This document shows positions 52,601-63,097 of a DNA stretch of 64,000 nt, piece by piece. How positions within the stretch are numbered: the stretch's first letter is position 1; each line of letters starts with the position of its first letter. Where the stretch lies: contig NC_091122.1 in the NCBI RefSeq assembly GCF_040183065.1, forward strand, positions 77,298,955 through 77,362,954, read 5' to 3'. The notes beneath the pieces were generated by a model. That model made no database searches and was not told the origin of the DNA. It was given only the letters and a program-made list of their open reading frames with translations. Both the position numbers and the translations under genes were made by a program. This stretch comes from Periplaneta americana. Lineage: Eukaryota; Arthropoda; Insecta; Blattodea; Blattidae.

Positions 52601-55600
52601 ACATAGCTTAAAATCTCGCAAACACCAAAGTTTAAGTGAAATTTTGTCAGAGTGGAAAATCGAAACGAGTGATAAAATATAGTCTCATTGTGAATTTTAA
52701 ACCCATTCAGAAAGAATTAGCACAATCGTTTTGAATTTGTAGGTTTTATTAAACTATATAAGAAAAAACGCATTTCTAGCTCGACAAAAGACGATTTTTC
52801 CACTTTAACCATTTACACTAACAAACTCATATCTTTCTGGACGCGAACATGAATCTTTGCATAGAAATAAGTGTGTTCACACGAAATAGATATTTTTTTA
52901 AGAAACTAGAGAAATCGGCTGGAATTTGTAGATTTTATTCATAATTATATAGCTTAAAATCTCGCAAAATAACAAATTATTAGAGATATTTTGTATGAGT
53001 GGAAAATCGAAACGAGTGATAAAAAGCGGTCTCATTGTGAATGTTAAACCCATTCAGAAAGCATTAGCACAATAGTTTGGATTTTGTAGTTTTATTAATG
53101 TATATATGAAAAAACGCATTTCTAGCCCGAGAAACGACGATTTTTCCACTTTAGCGATTTACACTAACAAACTGATATCTTTCTGGACGTCAACATGAAC
53201 ATTTGGATAGAAAAAGGTGTGTCCACACGAATTTGACATTTTTTGAAGAAACTAGAGAAATCCGATGGGATTGGTAGATTTTATTCATAATTATATAGCT
53301 TAAAATCTCGCAAAAAAAAAATCGAATATTTAGAGAAATTTTGTATGATTGGAAAATCGAAACGAGTGATGAAAAGCGTTCTCATTATGAATGTTATACG
53401 CATTGAGAAAGAATTTAACACAATTGGTTGGAATTTGTACGTTTTATTAATATATATATGAAAAAACGCATTTCTAGATCGAGAAACGACAATTTTTCCA
53501 CTTTGACAATTTACACTACCGAACTCACCTCTCTCTGGACGCGAACATTAATCTTTGGATAGTAATACTTGTGTCCGCACGAATGTGACTTTCTTTAAGA
53601 AACTAGAGAAATCGGATGGGATTTGTAGATTTTATTCATGATTATATAGCTTAATATCTCGCAAAAAAGAAAAAAACAAATTTTTAGAGAAGTTTGTATG
53701 AGTGGAAAAGCGAAACGAGTGATAAAAAGCTGTCCCATTGTGAATGTTAAACCCAATCAGGAAGAATTAGCACAAGCGGTTGGAATTTGTAGGTTTTATT
53801 AATGTATATACGAAAAAAACGCATTTCTAGCTCGAGAAACGACGATTTTTCCACTTTGACCATTTACACTAACAAAATCCTCTCTCTCTCTGGACGTGAA
53901 CATGATTCTTTGTATAGTGATAGGTGTGCCACACGAATTTGTCATTTTATTTAGGAAACTAGAGAATTCGGATGGGATTTGTAGGTTTTTATTCATGATT
54001 AAATAGCTTAAAATCTCGCAAAAACCAAAGAATAAGGGCAATTTAGTCTGAGAGGAAAATCGAAACGTGTGATAAAATGCGGTCTCTTTGTGAACTTTAA
54101 ACCCATTCAGAAGTAATTTGCACAATCGTTTGCAATTTGTATGTTTTATAATTGTATATACAAAAAAACGCATTTCTAATTAAGAAACGACGGTTTTTCC
54201 ACTTTAACGATTTACTCTAAAAATCTCAGAACTTTCTGGACGCGAACATGAATCTTTTAAAAGAAATACGTGTGTCCACAAGAATTTGACATTTTTTTAA
54301 TAAATTAGAGAAATCCGATGGGATTTGTAGATTTTATTTTTCATTATATAGCTTAAAACTCGCAAAGAACAAATTTTTAGAGAAATTTTGTATGAGTGGA
54401 AAATCGAAACGAGTGATAAAATGTGGTCTCTTTGTGAATGTTAAACCCATTCAGCAGGAATTAGCACAAGAATTTGGCATTTGTAGGTTTTATGAATGTA
54501 TATACAAAAAAAAATCATTTCTAGCTCGAGAAACCACGATTTTTCCACTTTAACGAATTACACTAACAAACACACCTCTTTCTGTACGCGAACATCAATC
54601 TTTGGATAGTAATACGTGTGACCACACGAATGTGACTTTTTTTAAGAAACTGGAGAATTCGGATGGGATTTGTAGATTTTATTCATGATTATATAGCTTA
54701 AAATCTCGCAAAAAAACAAATTTTTAGAGAAATTTAGTATGAGTGGAAAGTCGAAACGAGTGATAAAAAGCTGTCTCATTGTGAATGTTAAACCCATTCA
54801 GAAAGAATTAGCACAAGCGGTTGGAATTTGTAGGTTTTATTAATGTATATACGAAAAAACGCATTTCTAGCTCGAGAATCGACGATTTTTCCACTTTAGC
54901 GATTCACACTAACAAACTCATATCATTCTGGACGCCAACATGAACCTTTGGATAGAAATAGGTGTGTCCACACGAATTTGACATTTTTTTAAGAAACTAG
55001 AGAAATCCGCTGGGATTTGTAAATTTTATTCATAATTATATAGCTTAAAATCTTGCAAAAAAACAAATTATTAGAGAAACGTAATATGAGTGGAATATCG
55101 AAACGAGTGATAAAAAGCGGTCTCATTTTGAAAGTTAAACCCATTCAGAAAGAATTAGCACAATCGGTTGGAATTTGTAGGTTTTATTAATATAGATACG
55201 AAAATACGCGTTTCCAGATCGAGAAACGACGATTTTTCCACTTTAACCATTTACACTAACTTACTCACCTCTCTCTGGACGTGAACAAGAATCTTTGGAT
55301 AGAAATACGTGTGTATACACGAATTTGTCATTTTTTTAAGATACTAGATAAATCGGATGGGATTTGTAGATTCTATTCATGATTATATAGCTTAAAATCT
55401 CGCAAAATCCAAAGTTTAAGTGAAATTTTGTCAGAGTGGAAAATCGAAACGAGGGATAAAATGCGGTCTCATTGTGAATGTTAAAATCATTCAGAAAGAA
55501 TTAGCACAATCCGTTGGAATTTGTTGGTTTTATTAATGTATATACGAAAAAACGCATTTCTAGCTCGAGAAACGACGATTTTTCCACTTTGTCCATTTAC

Positions 55601-56084
55601 ACGAACATACTCACCTCTCCTGGACGCGAACATGAATCTTTGAACAGAAATTCGTGTGCACACGAATTTGACATTTTTTGAAGGATCTAGAGAAATCGGA
55701 TGGCATTTGTAGATTATATTCATGATAATATAGCTTAAAATCTCGCAAAAACCAAAGTATAAGAGAAATTTTGTCTGAGTGGCAAATCGAAACGAGTCAT
55801 AAAATGCGGTCTCATTGTGAATGTTAAAACCATTTAGAAAGAATTAGCACAATCGGTTGGAATTTGTAGGTTCTATTAATGTAGGGTAAACTGTATAGTG
55901 ATTGACCACTTAAGCTAATGAATAATAAAACAATGTAATAGCGGAAGACGGTGGTAATTTATTGAGAGAATTTTAAAGGCATTGGTTCAAGTGAAGATTC
56001 AGAAACAAATCTAAATCAATAAACAAAAGAAAAAATAAAATTTTAATGCAAACATAAATTAAATAAACTCAACAAGTCCACTTT

Positions 56085-56235
56085 TACAGTTATTGACCGT
56101 CTACTGCACAGTTATTGACCACACGCTTATTAGTGATTGACCGTCTACTGCACACTTATTGACCACACGCTTATTTGTGATTGACCGTCTACTGCACAGT
56201 TATTGAATACTCATTTACTAGTGATTGAACAACAC
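56085..56235. repeat. Subterminal 44-bp repeats of the pogo-like element
   Basis: The word ATTGACCGTCTACTGCACA recurs at about 56093, 56137 and 56181 (period 44 bp), alternating with TTATTGACCACACGCTTATT. Single AGTGATTGACCAC copies occur at about 55896 and 57030, and a reverse copy sits in the right terminus. Transposase binding is a reasonable inference. Confidence 0.85.
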
Positions 56236-56895
56236 ATTTTCACAATTTTCACTTTTTTCTTGTCTGTTTCGTTTCTCTTCTTCTGATCTTTCTCATTAAG
56301 AACTATTCGCCACCGGCGTAGCTCTGTCGGCAAAGGTGTCTGCCTGCCGATCCGAAGTTTCGTTCGGGCGCGGGTTCAATTCCAGCTTGGGCTGATTACC
56401 TGGTTGGGTTTTTCCGAGGTTTTGCCCAACCGTAAGGCAAATTTCAGGTAATCTATGACGAATCCTCGGCCTCATCTCGCCAAATACCATCTCGCTACCA
56501 TCAATCCCATCGACGCTAAATAACCTCATAGTTGATACAGTGTCGTTAAATAACCAAGTTAAAAAATAAGAAAAGAACTCTTCTCGCTGCCTTTTCTTTC
56601 ATTTCTTATTCGCTTCCTTCCTTCTCTTGCCTCTTCTTCCATTTTTCTCTTTTGTGCCTTATCAGAAGCAAGTGTGTGTCATTTCTCTGATGTTATTACA
56701 AATGGCTTCACCCAGCACTGGACGGGGACCAAAGAACACTTTTCCTTCAACGGGATATTTGCTTCTGGACGCTAAGGTTGCTTTTAGGACACCAAACTAC
56801 TTGGCAGCTTCATTTAAATCAAATCCACTGTCGACAGGTTCTGTAGCGTTTCATAAAGCTTCCCCTGTATAATGCACTTTACATGGCTTAGGCAT
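56211..56895 (-). pseudogene. pogo-like transposase remnant: N-terminal psq helix-turn-helix and basic C-terminus
   Basis: On the minus strand, ATG at 56895-56893 starts MPKPCKVHYTGEAL. After an in-frame TGA it continues NATEPVDSGFDLNEAAK, a TAG stop and FGVLKATLASR, then FFGPRPVLGEAICNNIREM. This is the Psq-type DNA-binding domain of pogo/Tigger transposases (EAAKxFGVPKxTL pattern). About ten residues later a +1 frame change leads into a Lys/Arg/Glu-rich tail (QKRKMEEEAREGRKRIR). That tail resumes beyond the nested SINE as NEKDQKKRNETDKKKVK and stops at 56213-56211. The DDE catalytic domain expected between the two parts, some 300 codons, is absent. Function is impossible. Family assignment rests on the helix-turn-helix and the TA target. 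Confidence 0.8.
56305..56572 (+). mobile_element. tRNA-derived SINE nested in the pogo-like element
   Basis: A 268-bp SINE lies between 7-bp direct repeats AAGAACT (56298-56304 and 56573-56579). The tRNA-like head has an A box (TAGCTCTGTCGG, 56319-56330) and a B box (GGTTCAATTCC, 56373-56383). The body contains GGTTGGGTTTTTCCGAGG, its inverted partner TTTTGCCCAACC and the segment ATCCTCGGCCTCATCTCGCC. The 3' end is GTCGTTAAATAACC followed by an A-rich tail. The sharp target duplication and intact promoter boxes suggest a fairly recent insertion. Confidence 0.92.
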
Positions 56896-57434
56896 TATAA
56901 TATAGTATCAGTCCTGTAAAAATCCCCATCATTTAACCGATAACATATATAGAATTGGAGCAAATTGGTCATTACTCTAACAAATAATTTATGAACGACC
57001 AATCAATGTAGTTTGCGGCCATTCACTTTATAGTGATTGACCACGGGGCATGTTATGTCATATAAAAACTTTAACAAAATAATATTCTGTGCACGGAAAC
57101 CTTATACCTTTTCTCACACTGTGAGTGTAAAAACGAGCACCAGAATTTATGAATCCTTTGCAGAATAAATAAATTATTGCGTGCATTATTCTTAGCAATT
57201 TCTATAGTTATTTACACTTGTTTACATTCAGTTGCATTTCCAATCGATTTCAGAACTCTCAGACAACAGACACTAACTCAGTGGGATGAACAGCGACAAC
57301 TAACCACAAATAAGGGTTGCAACTAGAGATATATGCAGCAAAAAGTGAAATCACGATCGTGGTTTATTCACAATATACTTGAAAAAAAAACCGGACAGTC
57401 ACAGTATACTGGTCAATAACTACCTAGTTTACCC

Positions 57435-60400
57435 TATATACGAAAAAACGCGTTTCTAGCTCGAGAAACGACGACTTTTCCACTTTAACCATTTACACTA
57501 ACAAACTCATATCTTTCTGGACGCCAACATGAACCTTTGGATAGAAATACGTGTCTCCACACGAATTTGACATTTTTTTTAACATACTAGAGCAATCAGA
57601 TGGGATTTGTAGATTTTATTCACGATTATATAGCTTAAAATCTCGCAAAAACCAAAGTTTAAGAGAAATTTTGTCTGAGTGGAAAATCGAAACGAGTGAT
57701 TAAATGCGGTCTCATTGTGAATGTTAAACCCATTCAGAAAGAATTAGCTCAATCGGTTGGAATTTGTAGCTTGTATTAATGTATATACGAAAAAACGCAT
57801 TTCTAGCTCGAGCAACGACTATTTTTTCACTTTGACTCTTTACACTTACACACTCACCTCCCTCTGGACGTGAACATGAATCTTTGAATAGAAATACGTG
57901 TGTCCACACGAATTTGACACTTTTTTAAGAAACTAGAGAAATCGGATGGGATTTGTAGATTTTATTCATGATTAAATAGCTTAAAATCTCGCAAAAACCA
58001 AAGTAAAAGACAAATTTAGTCAGAGTGGAAAATCGAAACGAGTGATAAAATGCGGTCTCATTGTGAACGTTAAACCCATTCAGAAGGAATTCGCACAATC
58101 GTTTCGAATTTGTAGGTTTTATTATTGTATATACAAAAAACGCATTTCTAACTCGAGAAAAGACGATTTTTTTCACTTTTACTCTAACAAACTCAGAACT
58201 TTCTGGACGCGAATATTATTCCTTTAAAAGAAATGCGTGTGTCCTCAAGAATTTGACATTTTTTTAATAAACTAGAGAAATCCGATGGGATTTGTAGATT
58301 TTATTTTTGATTACATAGCTTAAAACCTCGCAAAGAGACAAATTTTTAGAGAAATTTAGTATGAGTGGAAACTCGAAACGAGTGATAAAATGTGGTCTCA
58401 TTGTGAATGTTAAACCCATTCAGAAGGAATTAGCACAAGAGTTTGGCATTTGTAGGTTTTATGAATGTATATACAAAAAAATCATTTCTAGCTCGAGAAA
58501 CAACGATTTTTCCACTTTAACGAATTACCACTAACAAACACACGTCTTTCTGGGCGCGAACATCAATCTTTGGATAGAAATACGTGTTTCCACACGAATT
58601 TGACATTTTTTTTACGAAACTAGAGTAATCGGACGGGATTTGTAGATTTTATTCATGTTTATATTGCTGAAAATCTCTCAAAAACCAAATATTTAGAGAA
58701 ATTTTGTCTGAGTGGAATATCGAAAACAGTGATAAGAAGCAGTCTCATTGTGAATCTTAAAACCAATCAGAAAGAATTAGCGCAATCGGTTGGAATTTGT
58801 AGGTTTTGTTGATGTATATACAAAATACGCATTTCTAACACGAGAATCGACGATTTTACCACTTTAACGATTAACACTAAGAAACTCATATCTTTCTGGA
58901 CGCCAATATGAATCTTTGGATAGAAATAGGTGTGTCCACACGAATTTGACATTTTTTTTAAGAAACTAGAGAAATCCGATGGGATTTGTAGATTTTATTC
59001 ATAATTATATAGCATAAAATCTCGCAAAAAAAAAAAATTTTTAGAGAAATTTTGTATTAGTGGAAAATCGAAACGAGCGATAAAAAGTGGTCTCATTTAC
59101 ACTAACATTCTCACCTCTCTCTGGACGTGAACAAGAATCTTTGGATAGAAATACGTGTGTATACACGAATTTGTCATTTTTTTAAGATACTAGATAAATC
59201 GGATGGGATTTGTAGATTCTATTCATGATTATATAGCTTAAAATCTCGCAAAAAAACAAATTTTTAGAGAAATTTTGTATTAGTGGAAAATCGAAACGAG
59301 CGATGAAAAGCGGTCTCATTTTGAATGTTAAACGCATTCAGAAAGAATATAACACAATCGGTTGGAATGTGTAGGTTTTATTAATGTAAATATGATAAAC
59401 CGCATTTCTAGCACGAGAAACGACGATTTTTCCACTTTGACAATTTACACTTCCAAACTCACCTCTCTCTGGACGCGAACATTAATCTTTGGATAGAAAT
59501 ACGTGTGTCCACACGAATTTGACATTTTTTTAAGAAACTAGAGAAATCGGATGGGATTTGTAGATTTTATTCATGTTTATATAGCTTAAAATCTCGCAAA
59601 AACCAAAGTTTAAAAGAAATTTTGTCAGAGTGGAAAATCTAAACGAGTGATTAAATTTAGTCTCATTGTAAATATTAAACCCATTCCGAAACAATTAGCA
59701 CAATCGGTTGGAATTTGAAGCTTTTATTAATGTATATACGAAAAAACGCATTTCTAGCTCGAGAAACGACAATTTTTCCACTTTAGCGATTTACACTAAC
59801 AAACTCATATCTTTCTGGACGCCAACATGAACCTTTGGATAGAAATAGGTGTGTCCACACGAATTTGACATTTTTTGAAAAAACTAGAGAATTCGGATGG
59901 GATTTGTAGGTTTTTATTCATGATTAAATAGCTTAAAATCTCGCAAAAACCAAAGAATAAGGGAAATTTAGTCAGAGAGGAAAATCGAAACGAGTGATAA
60001 AATGCGGTCTCATTGTGAACGTTAAACCCATTCAGAAGTAATTAGCACAATCGTTTGGAATTTGCAGGTTTTATTATTGTATACACAAAAAACCGCATTT
60101 CTAACTCGAGAAACGACGATTTTTCCACTTTAACGATTTACTCTAACAAACTCAGAACTTTCTGGAAGCGAACATGAATCTTTTAAAAGAAATACGTGTG
60201 TCCACAAGAATTTGACATTATTTTAATAAACTAATGAAATCCGATGGGATTTGTAGATTTTATTTTTCATTATATAGCTTAAAACTCGCATAGAAACAAA
60301 TTTTAGAGCAATTTTGTATGAGTGGAAAATCGAAACGAGTAATAAAATGTAGTCTCATTATGAATGTTAAACCCATTCATCAGGAATTAGCACAAGAGTT

Positions 60401-63097
60401 TGGCATTTGTAGGTTTTATGAATGTATATACATAATACACCATTTCTAGCTCGAGAAACGACGATTTTTCCACTGTAACGAATTACACTAACAAACACAC
60501 CTCTTTCTGGACGCGAACATCAATCTTTGGATAGAAATACGTGTTTCCACACGAATGTGACGTTTTTTTAAGAAACTAGAGTAATCGGACGGGATTTGTA
60601 GATTTTATTCATGATTATAGTGCTGAAAATCTCTGAAAAACCAAATTTTTAGAGAAATTTTGTCTGAGTGGAAAATCGAAACCAGTGATAAAAAACAGTC
60701 TCATTGTGAATGTTAAACCCATTCAATGAGAATTAGCAGAGTCGGTTGGAATTTGTAGGTTTTGTTGATGTATATACGAAAAAACGCATTTCTAGCTCGA
60801 GAATCGACGATTTTTTCACTTTAACGATTTACACTAACAAACTCATATCTTTCTGGACGCCAACATGAACCTTTGGATAGTAATAGGTGTGTCCACACGA
60901 ATTTGACATTTTTTGAGGAAACTAGAGAAATCCGATGGGATTTGAAGATTTTATTCATGATTATATAGCTTAAAATCTCGCAAAAAATAAAAAATTTAGA
61001 GAAATTTTGTATGAGTGGAAAATCGAAACGAGTGATAAAAAGCGGTCTCATTGCGAATGTTAAACCCATTCAGCAAGAATTAGCACAATCGGGTGGAATT
61101 TGTAGCTTTTATTAATATATATACGAGAAAACGCATTTCTAGCTCGAGAAACGACAATTTTACCACTTTGTCCATTTACACGAACATACTCACCTCTTTC
61201 TGGAAGCGAACATGAAACTTTGCATAGAAATACGTGTGTCCACACGAATTTGACATTTTTTTAAGAAACTAGAGAAATCGGATGGGATTTGTAAATTTTA
61301 TTCATGTTTATATAGCTTAAAATCTCGCAAAAACCAAAGTTTAGAAGAAATTTTGTCTGAGTGGAAAATCGAAACGAGTGATAAAATGTAGTCTAATTGT
61401 GAATGTTAAACCCATTCAGAAATAATTAGCACAATCGGTTGGAATTTGTAGATTTTATTAATGTATATACGAAAAAACGCATTTCTAGCTCGAGAATCGA
61501 CGATTTTTCCACTTTAGCGATTTACACTAACAAACTCATATCATTCTGGACGCCAACATGAATCTTTGGATAGAAATAGGTGTGTCCACACGAATTTGAC
61601 ATTTTTTTAAGAAACTAGAGAAATCCACTGGGATTTGTAGATTTTATTCATAATTATATAGCTTAAAATCTCGCAAAAAAAAAAACAAATTTTAGAGAAA
61701 TTTTGTGGTTATGGAAAATCGAGACGAGTCATAAAAACGGTCTCGTTGTGAAAGTTAAACCCATTCAGAAAGAATTAGCACAATCGGTTGCAATTTGTAC
61801 TTTTAATAACGTATATACAAAAAACCGCATTTCTAGCTCGAGAAACGACGATTTTTCCACTTAAACGATTTACACTATCAAACCCATATCTTTCTGGACG
61901 CGAACATGAATCCTTGGATAAAATAGGTATGTGCTCACGAATTTGACATTTTTTGGAGAAACTAGAGGAATCCGATGGGATTTGTAGATTTCATTCATAA
62001 TTATATAGCTTAAAATCTCGCAATAAAACAAATTTTTAGAGAAATTTTGTATTAGGGGAAAATCGAAACGAGTGATAAAAAGCGGTCACGTTGTGAATGT
62101 TAAACCCATTCAGAAGGAATTACCACTATCGTTTGGTTTTTGTAGGTTTTATTAGTGTATTACTAAAAAACGCATTTCCAGCACGAGAAACGAAGATTTT
62201 TCCACTTTAACGTTTTACACTAACAAATTCATATCATTCTTGACTCGAACATTAATCTTTGTTTAGAAGTAGGTGTGTCCACACGAATTTGATATTTTTT
62301 TAAGAAACTAGAGAAATCCGATGGGATTTGCAGCTTTTATTCATAATTATAGAGCTTAAAATCTCGCAAAAAGACAAATATTTAGAGAAAATTTATATGA
62401 GTTAAAAATCGAAACGAGTGATAAAAAGCGGTCTCATTGTGAATGTTTAACCCATTCAGAAAGAATTAGCACAATCGTTTGGAATTTGTAGGTTTTATTA
62501 ATGTATATAAGATAAAACGCATTTCTGACTCGAGAAACGACGAATTTTCCACTAACAAAGTCATATCTTTCTCGAGGCGAACATGACTCTTTGGATAGAA
62601 ATAGGTGTGTCCACACGAATTTGACATTTTTTGAAGAAACTAGAGAAATCCGACGGGATTTGTAGATATTATTCATAATTATATAGCTTAAACTCTCGCA
62701 AAAAAAAACAAATTTTTAGAGAAATTTTTTATGAGTGGAAAATCGAGACGAGTGATAAAAACGGTCTCGTTGTGAATGTTAAACCCATTCAGAAGGATTT
62801 AGCACAATCGCTTGGAATTTGTAGGTTTTATTAATGTATATACAAAAAAAACGCATTTCAAACTCGAGAAACGACGATTTTTCCACTGTAACGATTTACA
62901 CTAACAAACTCATATCTTTCTGGCCGCGAGCATGAATCTTTGGATAGAAATAGGTGTGCCCAAACGTATTTGACATTTTTTTTAAGAAACTAGAGAAATC
63001 CGCTGTGATTTGTAGGTTTTATTCATAATTATGTAGTTTAAAATCTCGCAAAATATCAAATTTTTAGAGAAATTTTGTATGAATGGAAAATCGAAAC
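57435..63097. repeat. 345-bp satellite array, block 7
   Basis: About 16 monomers. 60730-61520 closely resembles 50630-51420 (offset about 10.1 kb, including the pogo-like insertion). 59100-59240 repeats the rare series at 55256-55390 (ACAAGAATCTTTGG, GTGTATACACG). One shortened unit has its junction near 59095. From about 61672 it is the second copy of the 29.11-kb duplication. Confidence 0.96.

Larger units (their letters stand above)
35442..55883. repeat. 345-bp satellite array, block 6
   Basis: The longest uninterrupted block, about 59 monomers. The TTTTAAAAGAAATACG subtype, followed by the CAGCAGGAATTAGCACAAGA subtype, recurs near 43090, 46230, 49020 and 54255, showing higher-order structure. 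A shortened unit (134 bp) has its junction near 35882. A 41-bp direct duplication lies at 40522-40603. A-runs of 23 bases occur at 38655-38677, 44943-44965 and 50521-50543. Minus-strand frames of 60-137 codons here are repeat-derived. Confidence 0.97.
55884..57434 (-). mobile_element. pogo-like (Tc1/mariner superfamily) DNA transposon, internally deleted
   Basis: A 1551-bp insertion at a TA, duplicated on both sides (55882-55883 and 57435-57436). Joining the flanks restores the satellite reading AATGTATATACG. Terminal inverted repeats start GGGTAAACT and extend to ATTGACCA, 22 of 27 matching. AGTkATTGACC words are repeated inside the left end and again near 57030. The minus-strand gene keeps both ends of a pogo-type transposase but lacks its catalytic core, and a SINE is nested in it. 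Confidence 0.88.

Noticed and set aside
56296-56529. 77-codon minus-strand ORF
   Set aside because: It lies entirely within the SINE on the antisense strand and has no independent support.
56627-56872. 81-codon plus-strand ORF
   Set aside because: It is antisense to the pogo-like transposase remnant, which explains the open frame.
1-63097. CENP-B box in the satellite
   Set aside because: I looked for a TTCGTTGGAAACGGGA-like sequence in the monomer and found none. A centromeric role is possible but unsupported by this motif.
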